Shown piece after piece: positions 8,952 through 17,972 of a stretch of DNA of 64,000 bases (its first letter is position 1; each line of letters begins with the position of its first letter). The DNA is from a virus. Below the pieces are notes generated by a model. That model searched no databases. It had not been told where the DNA came from and saw only the letters and a list, made by a program, of their open reading frames with translations. The DNA lies in IMG/VR virus record IMGVR_UViG_3300030098_004363, positions 29,213 to 93,212 of that record, one strand, 5' to 3'. A program made the translations under genes and the position numbers.

Positions 8952-9967
8952 TTTTTCTTAGTATCTTCTGCGAGTCTACCGCCGCCATCTCCGTATGCTG
9001 ACAGCTTGTTGACATCTCCGTATTTTTCAACAACTTTTAAGATTCCGTCTTTTCTTATTTCATCTCTAATATGCTGACACACACTTTTCTTTGAACCTTC
9101 TTTGTAAGGTTGGCTAAACTTACAGAGCTTGCGGCACTTCCAATGTGAGTTTTCGTTAGATAAGAGTTTTGGATTTTGACTTCTCTTAATTTTCTCAAAT
9201 TTTTGTCTCAATATGTTTTCTGCTTTTTTGTAGTCGTCTTCGTCAAAGACCATTGAGAAAACACCACCAGCGTTAATATAAAAAATGCTTACAGAAAACT
9301 CTGCTTCTGGGTACATGTTTTTTAGGGCGTAGTAATACAGGAGGAGCTGAGTGTCTTTTTGTAGCTTCTCTAAAGTCTTCTCTTCTCCAGTAGCCCAGTT
9401 AATTCTCTTGCCGGTTTTATAATCTAGTATCTCGTAATAGTTTTCGCCCTGTTTTACGATTAAGTCAACGGTTCCCTTTATAGCCAAGTTGCCTTTGACA
9501 TTTTCTTTACCTACCCTGTAGTTGTACTTTGCCCAGTTTTCCTGTATTTCAATGTCGAAGAAAAGCTCTGTCGCAAATACATCTTGATTTCTAGGATCAA
9601 ACATTCCATCCTGATAGGCCACGGCTTTCTCAGCCCATTTTAAGCAGGTTCGTTTTTCAGAGTCCGTAAGGACAACCTCTGGAAAATTGTTGACATAATA
9701 GTCAAAAGCCAAGTCATTTACATACGATAGATCGTCACATTGCTTCAGTGTAAAAGTACCAAGCTCGTCATCAACGACCTTGTCTTCACCTTTGGCAACA
9801 GCCAGTGACTTGTCTCCAAGTATCTGCATAACCTTATGGGTAATAGTACCCATGAGAGCTTTTTTGTTCGTCTTGTCCTTGTAGGATAGATTGTACTGGA
9901 GAAAATACTTTTGTTCGCAGAACTCCAGAGTTCCTAAACTACTGCTTCTGTGGTAGCAAACTATCAT
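8948..9967 (-). CDS. PD-(D/E)XK exonuclease, Cas4/RecB-like with likely Fe-S cluster
   Basis: 339 residues. The nuclease core reads KGTVDLIV (Asp168), then EILDYKTGK (Asp182, Lys184) and QLLLYYYALKN, the order seen in RecB and Cas4 nucleases. One Cys at 17 (FCEQKYF) and three near the C-terminus (KCRKLCKF, VCQHI) match the four-Cys pattern that holds a 4Fe-4S cluster in AddB and Cas4. It probably resects DNA ends for recombination. No Cas1 or CRISPR array is near, so a CRISPR role is not suggested. Confidence 0.85.
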   Translation of the reverse strand: MIVCYHRSSSLGTLEFCEQKYFLQYNLSYKDKTNKKALMGTITHKVMQILGDKSLAVAKGEDKVVDDELGTFTLKQCDDLSYVNDLAFDYYVNNFPEVVLTDSEKRTCLKWAEKAVAYQDGMFDPRNQDVFATELFFDIEIQENWAKYNYRVGKENVKGNLAIKGTVDLIVKQGENYYEILDYKTGKRINWATGEEKTLEKLQKDTQLLLYYYALKNMYPEAEFSVSIFYINAGGVFSMVFDEDDYKKAENILRQKFEKIKRSQNPKLLSNENSHWKCRKLCKFSQPYKEGSKKSVCQHIRDEIRKDGILKVVEKYGDVNKLSAYGDGGGRLAEDTKKK

Positions 9968-10496
9968 CTAAACCATCTAATTCTGTAGTTATCAAATTGT
10001 ACATGTCAGTATGAGCGCGAAAACCATTGTTGCCTTCACTCTCTCCTTTTTTGATAAACCTAGCCTGTTTGAAATATTGATCCCTGTCTTTTTGTCCGAT
10101 GATCCATATCCTCTTCGGCGTGTGACCATCAAACTGTATGCTCGCAAAAATGTAAAGATCTAACCCTCTCTTGTCCGCTTGGTGCTTGCTTGTAGCAGCG
10201 ACTGAAACGTCATAGAAAGGCTTTGGAGCGACTGTGCGCCTTTTAGTCTTTACTTCAATCCTTCTGTCATTTTTGAGGATATCATGCCCGTATTTGGCAT
10301 CTCCCTCTTCAAAACTAATAATATCCGCACTGATGTACGCAGCGACGGCTTCTTCCCCAAGAAATCCAGCAAAGTTACCTTTACCCTTGAGTATTGAATT
10401 CTTAATTGATCCCATCTGCTTAGCCTTAGTTTTAGCAGAGTTGACCATATCCTGTGTAAACGGAATTTCTACGATTAAGCCTTTGGAGTTATCCAT
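9939..10496 (-). CDS. PD-(D/E)XK-type nuclease-like protein
   Basis: 185 residues from the ATG at 10496 (AAGGA 6 nt upstream; an ATG 6 nt earlier lies too close to that site). It has GEEAVAAYI, then a GD-x-KYGHDIL stretch and IEVKTKRR. The order E, D, E-x-K is that of restriction-endonuclease-like nucleases. It could be a repair, resolvase or host-DNA-degrading nuclease; the sequence does not tell which. It overlaps both neighbours in the replication operon. Confidence 0.65.
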   Translation of the reverse strand: MDNSKGLIVEIPFTQDMVNSAKTKAKQMGSIKNSILKGKGNFAGFLGEEAVAAYISADIISFEEGDAKYGHDILKNDRRIEVKTKRRTVAPKPFYDVSVAATSKHQADKRGLDLYIFASIQFDGHTPKRIWIIGQKDRDQYFKQARFIKKGESEGNNGFRAHTDMYNLITTELDGLDDSLLPQKQ

Positions 10497-11272
10497 CCCC
10501 ATTCCTTTATAATTTCTAACAATGCTCTATTAGTTTCGTCAATCGTCATGTTTTGGTTGTCAATAACATGATCAAACTTTTTAAAGCCATCTAGAGCTGT
10601 TTCACTGTCGTGACTATCTTCGTGAGGCTTTCTTGTCAGTCTTATGACCTTACCTCCAGCTTTGCGTATAGCTTTAACTTCGTTTGGGAAACGTATATCT
10701 GGAACAATTGCTAGTTCAGTTCCGCTTTGTTTTATTCTGTTTACACAACTGCGAACCCATATGTCCGATTTGAGTCTTCTGCATATATCTGTTCCAAAGT
10801 ATTGTAAAAATTCTCTTGCTGTAAGATGAGCTTCTGCTTCTGATATCTTCACAAGCTCCGTTTGATCTGGGCCAGAAATTAACCTAGACATGTCTTGAAT
10901 TCTAATATCCGTAAGTGAATTCTTATCTTCGTCTGTTCCGAAACACTGCTCTTCTGACAGGCCGAATAGTTGTATCGCTATTATCTTGAGGGGGTCGGCA
11001 AAACTAAACGATCTCACATAAGGCCAAATTTCTTGTGCTGCGTATTCTACAAATTCGGGATCTCTTCTCTCAATGTCGAGAATGCCCAATCCCTCTTCTT
11101 CCTCGCCCTTCTCATTAATTGTTATTGTGTTAACAAGAAGTTCGCCAGTGTCTTGGTTCATCATAAACTTCTCAATTACATCATTTACCCTAAGTTGGTA
11201 TCCGTAAAGGAAGTTTGTTGATGTGGTTTTACCGCTTTGCTTTGCTCCAGAGAATCCAATTATCCTAGACAT
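10475..11272 (-). CDS. deoxynucleoside monophosphate kinase
   Basis: 265 residues. The P-loop GFSGAKQSGKTT starts at residue 6. Later come FLQYFGTDICRR, VPDIRFPNEVKAI and VIRLTRKP, a pattern shared with T4 gp1-type dNMP kinases, which phosphorylate dGMP, dTMP and modified dCMP to diphosphates. An insert of about 60 residues follows the P-loop. It would supply dNTPs together with the reductase, deaminase and dUTPase genes at 19-22 kb. Confidence 0.8.
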   Translation of the reverse strand: MSRIIGFSGAKQSGKTTSTNFLYGYQLRVNDVIEKFMMNQDTGELLVNTITINEKGEEEEGLGILDIERRDPEFVEYAAQEIWPYVRSFSFADPLKIIAIQLFGLSEEQCFGTDEDKNSLTDIRIQDMSRLISGPDQTELVKISEAEAHLTAREFLQYFGTDICRRLKSDIWVRSCVNRIKQSGTELAIVPDIRFPNEVKAIRKAGGKVIRLTRKPHEDSHDSETALDGFKKFDHVIDNQNMTIDETNRALLEIIKEWGWITPKA

Positions 11273-12308
11273 ACTTGCCCTCCAGTTGAGGTTTAATTTC
11301 GTTTTGTATCTGTTGTACGGTCATCTCGCCAATATCTTTAGCAGAAAACTTTGGTTCGACAATGTTAAAAAGAGTTCCGCATTTTTCTTTAATTGATCTT
11401 CTAGCTTTTTCACCACCTTCGTCGTTATCTGTCAATATAACAACATTAAAGGCTCCAGAAGTTTGTATGATTCTAGACTGTGTATCACTGAGTGAAGACC
11501 CAAATATACCTACGCAGTTTTCTATCCCTGCTTCGTGAAGCCTCCATACGTCACCCTGACCTTCTACCAAAACAATCGTTTTCTTTTCTCTTATCTTTTC
11601 TTTGGCTAGCCAGTAACCGTATAAGTGAGAGCCTGAGTTGAAGTATTTAGAATTTATCCACTTATAGCCGTTATGATCTTCTTTTGTAGTTCTTCCTACG
11701 CAACCAACATATTCAAAGTTTTCGTCGTAAACGGGAGCTACAATTCTGCCGTTCATCTGTTTGCCTTTTGAATCGCAGTTTCCAACGTCGAACTTATCCA
11801 ACACCTCTTTAGTATAACCCCTATTGATGTAATACTTGGAAGGTATCTTTAGACTTTTCCTAATTTCTTCTCTAGGTATGTTTAGTATTTTCTGTTTTTT
11901 CTGCTTTGTTTTTTGTTGGTACTTTTGTAGTATAGCCGGTATATCTTTTGCTCTATCCTTGATGTCACTTCCGGTTACGTTAAGAAAGTCCTTGCAAAAA
12001 TTGATAGCTTCATTGAATGAAACTTCTTTGTCTTTTCTTGCGCTAAGTACAGCTCTAACAAATCCGAGTATTGAATGAGTGTGCTGTTTTTCGCAACCTC
12101 TAGTCCAACACTTCCAAGCGCCTTTCCACTCGCCAAACACGGTCATCGTGCATCCGTGTGGATTGTCAGCACCTTCGTGTATGGGACAGACAAAGGCGTA
12201 GTAATCGCCATTGTCTGTGTAGTCTATTTCTAAAAAATCTAAAAGATCACCTATATTGTCAGACATTAAATCTGCCAAAGCAATCCTGTCTTCTTTTGTT
12301 TGAAACAT
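11265..12308 (-). CDS. DnaG-type DNA primase
   Basis: 347 residues. The N-terminal zinc-binding domain has CPIH at 41-44 and CWTRGC at 67-72. The toprim domain has IVLVEGQGDVWRL and VILTDNDEGG, the acidic residues that bind metal. It lays down RNA primers for lagging-strand synthesis. It lacks the long C-terminal helicase-binding domain of DnaG and is translated just after the helicase gene with a shared base at the junction (ends 12308). Confidence 0.9.
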   Translation of the reverse strand: MFQTKEDRIALADLMSDNIGDLLDFLEIDYTDNGDYYAFVCPIHEGADNPHGCTMTVFGEWKGAWKCWTRGCEKQHTHSILGFVRAVLSARKDKEVSFNEAINFCKDFLNVTGSDIKDRAKDIPAILQKYQQKTKQKKQKILNIPREEIRKSLKIPSKYYINRGYTKEVLDKFDVGNCDSKGKQMNGRIVAPVYDENFEYVGCVGRTTKEDHNGYKWINSKYFNSGSHLYGYWLAKEKIREKKTIVLVEGQGDVWRLHEAGIENCVGIFGSSLSDTQSRIIQTSGAFNVVILTDNDEGGEKARRSIKEKCGTLFNIVEPKFSAKDIGEMTVQQIQNEIKPQLEGKYV

Positions 12309-13765
12309 TAGAATGGCCTCTCCGCTTCTCCACCGTCTTCAATTACGAATCCCTCTCGTTGTAATTGAGTCCCTTTTAAAGCTTCTGATTTAGTCATCAT
12401 TTCTTCAACAGTTCCAATCTCACCTTTCATATCAATATTGATATAGTCGTAATCATCTAAGCCACCACCATGTCTAGTAACGATTGGAATTAGTTTTCTA
12501 TTACCTGTAGCTCCGTTGTCTTCAGCCATTTCTTCGTCAGATTTTGTTTTGAAAATAGTGAAACTACTACAGAGCCAAATCAATCTGTCAGAACCACTAA
12601 CAACATCAGTAGATTCTTTTGTAATTCCATCTCTGTTCAGCTGAACAAAGCTCAGGCAAGGAAAGTCATACTCAACAGTCAAGTTGTGTAGCTTTGTTAT
12701 TTGAAATCCTAGCACCTGAAACTCTTTCATGCTGTCATTAATTTCATTAGATGCCATAAGTTTTAGATAGTCGTATATGACCATGCAATCATTTGTTCTT
12801 CCGTTTTCGTCGAAGCCGACACGTTTGACAATCCATCTCCTGATAATCGAAAGTGTTTCTTCAAAAGGCTTCCCAGCTATAGTGATATAATCAAACGGAA
12901 CATCTTTGATTTTTTCTGCGGCCTGAGCAATTCTTTCTTTGCCATTCACCATCTTTGTGAACTTTCCAGTGGAAATATCGTTGATGTTTATCCCACTGAA
13001 TCTTGCTAGAAGTCTGTTGAAATGATCCTCTCTTGACATTTCCGTATCTAATATCAAAACAGGAACTTTTAATTCAGTAGCTATGTGAGCGGCTACATTG
13101 TCTGCCAGCATACTCTTTCCTGTTTTAGGACGAGCAGCTATCAGATCCACACATTTACGTCGAAAACCACCACCAATAGCTGCGTCAAATCTTGCGAAGC
13201 CGCTACTCAAACCCAGCATATCGCAGGGGTTTTCTTCTAAGTGCTGTATATAATTAGAAACTTCGTCCCCAAGAGTTATCGGTCTATCCTCTACGGAGTT
13301 GTTGAGAGTCGAAGATAGTTCAAAAAAAGGAGACTCACCGATTGATATGATAGTGTCAACAGACTCATCCCCTGTGACATCATTTATGTCTTTTATAACT
13401 CTTTTTGCTCTGAGCCTGACATCTCTGGCTATTTCGAGTTTTTTTAGTTTCTTTGCGTGAGTCCTAACATTTTCAAGTTGAACATCGAAGTTCATTAATC
13501 CTTGGATATGATTAGGAGGAACCCTGTCTTTGAAAGAGTCTGTCATTCCTAAATCTTCAGCCGCACTCAAGACGGACGGAAGATCTATACTAGAGCTATT
13601 TTCTAATGTCTTTTTTAGGCAAGCATAAATAATTTGATTTTGCTCTAAAGTAAACGTGCTTACATCTATTATGTCGTCAACGTCTATAAAAGCCTCTGAT
13701 CCATGTTTAATTATGCCCGATAAAACAACCCTTTCGGACGCTGGATTTGAAATTTGTTCTTCCAT
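12308..13765 (-). CDS. dnaB: DnaB-like replicative helicase
   Basis: 485 residues. The N-terminal domain begins NPASERVVLSGIIKHG, as in DnaB. The RecA-like motor has Walker A ARPKTGKS at 211-218, VLILDTEMS (H1a Glu region) and a Walker B region around MVIYDYLKLM. LSFVQLNRDG matches the H3 Gln motif. It unwinds the phage fork. The gene sits 3 nt after a zinc-ribbon protein gene and runs straight into primase, giving a helicase-primase pair. Confidence 0.93.
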   Translation of the reverse strand: MEEQISNPASERVVLSGIIKHGSEAFIDVDDIIDVSTFTLEQNQIIYACLKKTLENSSSIDLPSVLSAAEDLGMTDSFKDRVPPNHIQGLMNFDVQLENVRTHAKKLKKLEIARDVRLRAKRVIKDINDVTGDESVDTIISIGESPFFELSSTLNNSVEDRPITLGDEVSNYIQHLEENPCDMLGLSSGFARFDAAIGGGFRRKCVDLIAARPKTGKSMLADNVAAHIATELKVPVLILDTEMSREDHFNRLLARFSGININDISTGKFTKMVNGKERIAQAAEKIKDVPFDYITIAGKPFEETLSIIRRWIVKRVGFDENGRTNDCMVIYDYLKLMASNEINDSMKEFQVLGFQITKLHNLTVEYDFPCLSFVQLNRDGITKESTDVVSGSDRLIWLCSSFTIFKTKSDEEMAEDNGATGNRKLIPIVTRHGGGLDDYDYINIDMKGEIGTVEEMMTKSEALKGTQLQREGFVIEDGGEAERPF

Positions 13766-13768
13766 TTG

Positions 13769-14218
13769 TTACCCTCCAATACATCTTGAGCATCTGTAGA
13801 ATTCTCCACTTTTAAGTTGAGGGTTTATTTGTTCTGTCTTTCCGCAGACATGGCAAGTAACATCTATCAAATCAACCGGAGGCCGTCTTGTTGTTCTTTT
13901 GACTTCTGGAGTCTTTACTTCCGACGCTTCAAGGCCATCGTCAACAAACTGATTCTCACCAACTTTGATTGATTCTGCTTTTGCATACTTAGCGTTACTG
14001 TCAGTTTTAGACCTCTTTATTGAAAAGTCTAAGTCTTTTGATTTTTCTTCCCGCACATTTTCTTGCACTGATGCTTCTTGCACTTGTCCGTCTTCTGGCT
14101 CTGGCTCTTCTCCTGATCCTCTTGAGACTGATTCTCCCGTGAGGCTTTTGTAGCCCAGAATAACTTGCTCCATATCATCGTTCAAAATTCCTTCTTTGAT
14201 AAGTTCTAGAGGGGTCAT
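13769..14218 (-). CDS. zinc-ribbon protein with acidic linker
   Basis: 149 residues, not assigned. A short N-terminal helical part is followed by about 85 low-complexity residues rich in Glu, Ser and Lys. A C-terminal zinc ribbon completes it: CHVCGK and, about 20 residues on, RCSRC. Its place between the recombination genes and the helicase suggests a DNA-replication accessory or adaptor. The shape, a flexible tether with a zinc module at the end, would suit a loader or bridge, but this is inference. Confidence 0.7.
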   Translation of the reverse strand: MTPLELIKEGILNDDMEQVILGYKSLTGESVSRGSGEEPEPEDGQVQEASVQENVREEKSKDLDFSIKRSKTDSNAKYAKAESIKVGENQFVDDGLEASEVKTPEVKRTTRRPPVDLIDVTCHVCGKTEQINPQLKSGEFYRCSRCIGG

Positions 14219-14697
14219 TAATACCTTCTCCTTCCAAGTTCCATTAATGCGTCTACTTGTCTACGCATATCTCTAACTTTATTATCTATCCAAGTAATGT
14301 TATTTTCTGCTGTGCTTTTTGCTTTCATAACGGATTCAGCAAAGTCGTCATTAATTGATAGCGTGTGTAACTTCTGTTCCCATTTCATATATTTACCAAA
14401 CAGGTGGTCATGCTCTACTGTCATTCTGTAAAGGATGTCATTGCACCAGTTTAGTTTTACTTTGTGTTTGTTTTCTATTTTCTGCACATAGCCGCAATAT
14501 CCAGATAATAAAAAAGCCTTGCGTAGACACTCTTCAGGTTTTAGTTTCTTAAGATCGTCTTCCGTAAGGTTTATGATTTCTTCAACCTCTGGATGTATTT
14601 TTGCGGTTATTATGCCTTTTAGATCACTGTATTCGTTTAGAGATTGTATAAGGCCGTCAAGCTCAAAGTTTTTCGAGTATTGTTTCTCTCCACTCAT
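14218..14697 (-). CDS. possible UvsY-like recombination mediator
   Basis: 159 residues from the ATG at 14697 (AAGG 5 nt upstream). It is predicted to be almost wholly helical, with a core LLSGYCGYVQKIENKHKVKL and an adjoining NWCND. I do not see a certain family signature. Its size, helical content and position two genes after RecA are like those of phage UvsY proteins, which load the recombinase onto SSB-coated DNA. Treat this as a contextual guess. Confidence 0.6.
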   Translation of the reverse strand: MSGEKQYSKNFELDGLIQSLNEYSDLKGIITAKIHPEVEEIINLTEDDLKKLKPEECLRKAFLLSGYCGYVQKIENKHKVKLNWCNDILYRMTVEHDHLFGKYMKWEQKLHTLSINDDFAESVMKAKSTAENNITWIDNKVRDMRRQVDALMELGRRRY

Positions 14698-15088
14698 CTT
14701 CACCTTCCGAAAATTTTAATGATACGAATTCTATAGAATTAAGTTCGCACCATCTCTGTTTGTCTTTATCCCTGCTTTTAGATTTTAGAAAGTCCGCTTT
14801 ATTCTTATGGAAAAAACTCACGAACTCAAAGTGCTGCCTTCCGTGAACTTCCACGACAAGATTGTAGGCTGGAATAAAAAAGTCAGCATAAAGTTTGGAT
14901 GGTCTCGACGGCTTGTTTGAGCCGGGAAGGACGACCTCTTCCAAAATTGTATCATAAGGAAAAAGTGATTTCAACAATTTTCTTGCGGAAATATGCAAGT
15001 TTGATCTTGGTCTAATATCCTCGCCAGAAACTGCGTATTTATTCAGTCTCCAATGATGCTCGCGACCGTCAAACCCTTTTACCTTCAA
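14663..15088 (-). CDS. small endonuclease, PD-(D/E)XK type (Vsr/DUF559-like)
   Basis: 141 residues. The core reads YADFFIPAYNLVVEVHGRQH, then about 25 residues later DKDKQRWCELNSIEFVSL. This Asp, Glu-x-His/Gln order and the following helix-strand pair are typical of Vsr and DUF559 endonucleases. The start is probably TTG at 15088, overlapping the TGA of recA (TTGA) and preceded by GGGAG; no ATG is available. It likely cuts recombination or repair intermediates. Confidence 0.72.
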   Translation of the reverse strand: MKVKGFDGREHHWRLNKYAVSGEDIRPRSNLHISARKLLKSLFPYDTILEEVVLPGSNKPSRPSKLYADFFIPAYNLVVEVHGRQHFEFVSFFHKNKADFLKSKSRDKDKQRWCELNSIEFVSLKFSEGEDEWRETILEKL

Positions 15089-16176
15089 TACAATATCTCC
15101 CTCATTGTGCTGTCAAGCAAGTCCCAGAGATGTGGATACTCATCCATGAAGTCTAATAGCTTAGCCTGTCCTTGAAATTTAAAAAGTCTTAATACGGCAT
15201 CTTCATCTGATGGATCGACTTCTTTTTCAGACAGAATATCGGCTACGGAATCTGGGCTGTCAATAGCGAAGTGGCAAGTATACCACGCACCAGCCTGTTC
15301 GATAATATCAAAATCAACCGCCTGTGAAAATAACTCTTGCTTTTTGTCAAGGCCAACGCCGTAACGAAGCCAGCTAACGGCTCCACCTCCGGTAAATCCT
15401 CCGGCAGAAGAAGTGACAACTTTCCATAAGATGCACTGACCCACCTGTTGCGAGTCTGCCTTGTCGTCAACCTTCCAAGGCTGAACTCTGTTTATTTCTA
15501 AAATAGTGTCAGCTTGATATTGTATTTTTACACCACCGTCAGCTACCTTCTTTTTTCCATAGCCAGAGACATTGGATATGTAGTGTGTAATCATGATTAT
15601 AATTACACCTTGTTTAGGAACTACGCCGCCAAGTTTCTTTGTGAAGTTAGATAGTATCTTTTGGAGTCCCGGCCTGTAGTCTCCTCTAACTTCTTCGTCT
15701 AAATCTTTTTGTGCTATCATAGAAGAAACAGAATCAATGATAATGACAGAACCCGGACATTCTTTGACTATTCTTTCTATAGCCCCTAAGTACTTCTCTG
15801 CGCTTAGAGTTTCAGAAGGTGATTCAAATATGTTGATTTTATCAACGTCTAAGCCTTTTATTCCTTCCAAGTTTTTTCTATTTAGTCTTCCCTCTACATT
15901 TATGTACCATACATCTCTTGAGCCATAGGCTTCTTTCTGTGCGTTAGCGGCTATTTGCAAGGCGGTCGTTGTTTTGCCGCTCTTTGGATCTCCTATCATT
16001 TGAACCCAACTACCTTCTTGGATTCCGCCGCCAAGAGCGTAATCTAGACAAGGGCTGACAGGAATAATTTGCTTATTTTTAATTTCTTCAAATACTTCTT
16101 TGCCGCTTTTAACAACGTCTTCGCCGTACTTTTTTACGAGCGTATCAAAGATTGAAAGTTCTTTTTTCTTAGCCAT
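15085..16176 (-). CDS. recA: RecA/UvsX-like recombinase
   Basis: 363 residues. Walker A GDPKSGKTTT is at 62-71. Walker B lies in SVIIIDSVSSM, and VIIIMITHYISN fits the loop before the ATP-sensing residue. It forms filaments on single-stranded DNA and drives strand exchange and recombination-dependent replication. The mononucleotide-binding core is RecA-like, but the C-terminal domain is unlike E. coli RecA. The neighbours on both sides are nucleases and a possible mediator, so this is a recombination operon. Confidence 0.9.
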   Translation of the reverse strand: MAKKKELSIFDTLVKKYGEDVVKSGKEVFEEIKNKQIIPVSPCLDYALGGGIQEGSWVQMIGDPKSGKTTTALQIAANAQKEAYGSRDVWYINVEGRLNRKNLEGIKGLDVDKINIFESPSETLSAEKYLGAIERIVKECPGSVIIIDSVSSMIAQKDLDEEVRGDYRPGLQKILSNFTKKLGGVVPKQGVIIIMITHYISNVSGYGKKKVADGGVKIQYQADTILEINRVQPWKVDDKADSQQVGQCILWKVVTSSAGGFTGGGAVSWLRYGVGLDKKQELFSQAVDFDIIEQAGAWYTCHFAIDSPDSVADILSEKEVDPSDEDAVLRLFKFQGQAKLLDFMDEYPHLWDLLDSTMREILY

Positions 16177-16579
16177 CTAACTTCCTAAGTTTGCTGATTT
16201 TACTTTCTCGACCATAAGGTTTGGAAGGTCTTGCTTTTGTATTGTCTGTATATTCTATCACGTCGGGATTAATTTTATCCAACTGTTTTTGGGATTGTTT
16301 TACAAGAGGTTCTAGATTTTTGACCCTCAAGGAATATATGCGTTTTCCTTTGGGGGAGTTTAGCGCTGAGATTATGGCCTTGTCGGTATATTTTTTTAGA
16401 AGCTGGTAGGCTTTAGTTATCTGGCTTTGGAATTCTTTTTTCCACTTAGCCGTATTCCATAATGCGTAAGCTGGCCTTCCGACATTTTGCGATTCAGCTT
16501 TTCTCAAGCAAACCATTTCCGCTATGTATTCAGCGGCATTACACGGCTGACCCGTCGTTTTGTGTTTGTAATTGTCCAT
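16169..16579 (-). CDS. hypothetical basic protein next to recA
   Basis: 136 residues, strongly basic (Lys/Arg rich), mostly helical, with a disordered tail (KARPSKPYGRESKISKLRKL). It was not recognised. It overlaps both neighbours by short stretches. The charge suggests nucleic-acid binding; nothing more can be said. Confidence 0.7.
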   Translation of the reverse strand: MDNYKHKTTGQPCNAAEYIAEMVCLRKAESQNVGRPAYALWNTAKWKKEFQSQITKAYQLLKKYTDKAIISALNSPKGKRIYSLRVKNLEPLVKQSQKQLDKINPDVIEYTDNTKARPSKPYGRESKISKLRKLDG

Positions 16580-17042
16580 TCAATGCTCCATCCTTCGCTA
16601 TCAAGCAGTCAGGGTTTGCGAAGGGGTCTCGTTCTTCAACTCTTTCTAAAATCATTTCCGGCATAGCCCATTTTCTAACAAGCAGTCTGCCATTATCCAA
16701 ATATCCAACGATGAATGAGTGTAAAGTCTCGCCACCAAACATAAAAGCTGATGCACATTTACAAAAGAAGTATCCGTCCTTGTTGGCGGGAACATCTTTT
16801 GCGTTGGATCTATTTTTAATTTTTAAGTTTGTGACATGCAAACCTTCGTTTTCGCAGTAGATCTTTAGCCTAGCCCAAGCACTTTCTGGTGTTGCGTTGG
16901 GTCTGCCGTCATCTTGGTAGATAGTTTCGCCGTTTGAAAGTTCGGCTATCCACATTGGGTTCTTGTCGCCGTACTGATTTACATAAGAATCTAATTGCTT
17001 TGCCACGTTGTATTCGCGGTCTGGTATATCAGATAAGTTCAT
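16539..17042 (-). CDS. hypothetical protein
   Basis: 167 residues, not recognised. A WIAELSNGETIYQDDG stretch and a KDGYFFCKCASAF segment suggest a compact beta-rich fold. The reading frame overlaps the next gene by 41 nt, so its last 13 codons are also read in another frame. Confidence 0.68.
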   Translation of the reverse strand: MNLSDIPDREYNVAKQLDSYVNQYGDKNPMWIAELSNGETIYQDDGRPNATPESAWARLKIYCENEGLHVTNLKIKNRSNAKDVPANKDGYFFCKCASAFMFGGETLHSFIVGYLDNGRLLVRKWAMPEMILERVEERDPFANPDCLIAKDGALNGQLQTQNDGSAV

Positions 17043-17043
17043 A

Positions 17044-17373
17044 TTATTTGTCTTTAATTATATGAATTGCATCACTGTATCTTGTGGTGTTTTGAACTCT
17101 TGTAGGTCTAGTTTCATCGGCTAATTCGGACGCAGCTGGCGTCATGATTGTAACTCCACGATCTTCTTTGTGACCCATAAGCTCTCCAACTGTGGATTTT
17201 TCATCCTGAGCTGTGTCAACATGACCCGTGTCTGTAGACTCGCTAATGTATTTGTTTACAGCGTTCTCTGTTCTATTAAGATCTTTAGCTATTTCTTCTA
17301 CAGTCTTATCTGTGTTGTTGTCGATATAGAACTTCTCTACCTTGGTTAGCTTTCCTGTTTTTCTTTTAGACAT
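17044..17373 (-). CDS. helix-turn-helix protein
   Basis: 109 residues from the ATG at 17373. The N-terminal 40 residues (KVEKFYIDNNTDKTVEEIAK, then DLNRTENAVNKYI) fit a sigma-region-4-like helix-turn-helix. The remaining 60 residues look disordered. It could be a transcription regulator or a DNA-binding accessory of the replication operon. The target is unknown. Confidence 0.68.
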   Translation of the reverse strand: MSKRKTGKLTKVEKFYIDNNTDKTVEEIAKDLNRTENAVNKYISESTDTGHVDTAQDEKSTVGELMGHKEDRGVTIMTPAASELADETRPTRVQNTTRYSDAIHIIKDK

Positions 17374-17677
17374 CAATAACGCTCCTCTCGGCCCAAGACA
17401 AATAGCTTGATTTTCTAGTTTTTAAATACTCAACGTAAAACTTAAAGGTGTTCTTTTGAACTTTTTTATACTCTGTCATGTTTGACTTGAGCTTGCCAGA
17501 ATCCATTCCATAGGGGTCTATGACTCTACCCCTAAAAAACTTGACGTAGTACTTTTCCACTTTTTTGCTTTTTGCTAGATAAGCGCATGAATTATCTTCG
17601 TCTTCCTGAGATTCCGATCCGTCAGAGTTGTAGTAGGTGTAATCAAACTGTTCTTGTTCAAAAAATTCACTAGTCAT
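17366..17677 (-). CDS. hypothetical protein
   Basis: 103 residues with an acidic N-terminal third (DSDG/ESQEDED-like) and a basic, aromatic-rich remainder (KKVEKYYVKFFRGRVIDPYG). Not recognised. It overlaps the genes on both sides by 8 nt, which supports translation in the same operon. Confidence 0.65.
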   Translation of the reverse strand: MTSEFFEQEQFDYTYYNSDGSESQEDEDNSCAYLAKSKKVEKYYVKFFRGRVIDPYGMDSGKLKSNMTEYKKVQKNTFKFYVEYLKTRKSSYLSWAERSVIDV

Positions 17678-17972
17678 TTTTCTTTTTCCTCATGTGTATA
17701 TTCATTACACCATCCTCATCTTCTTCCATAGACTCTATTATATCTCTTTCTTTTATTGTTGCATATACAAAAGATCCATTAATTTCATGAACCCAGCTCT
17801 CGCCTCTGGTATTTTGCGGGGTACATCTCTTATTTACGCAATGAGCTTTTATAAAATGTTTGTCTTCTGTGTCTCCTGTCTTGATGACATTCAGTAATGG
17901 TCTATCACAGTCGGCACATGTCACAACTATAAACTCGCCTTTAGCTCTTTCTACATACTTCTTAAATTCCAT
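17670..17972 (-). CDS. small zinc-binding protein
   Basis: 100 residues. Cys pairs VTCADCDRP and HCVNKRC are about 25 residues apart, as in a zinc ribbon, within the first half. The C-terminus is acidic and then basic. Function unknown. Its start shares a base with the stop of the FmdB-like gene. Confidence 0.68.
   Translation of the reverse strand: MEFKKYVERAKGEFIVVTCADCDRPLLNVIKTGDTEDKHFIKAHCVNKRCTPQNTRGESWVHEINGSFVYATIKERDIIESMEEDEDGVMNIHMRKKKND

Noticed and set aside
8948-9967. Cas4 gene of a CRISPR system
   Set aside because: The Cas4/RecB-like nuclease stands in the replication operon, with no Cas1, Cas2 or repeat array in the window.
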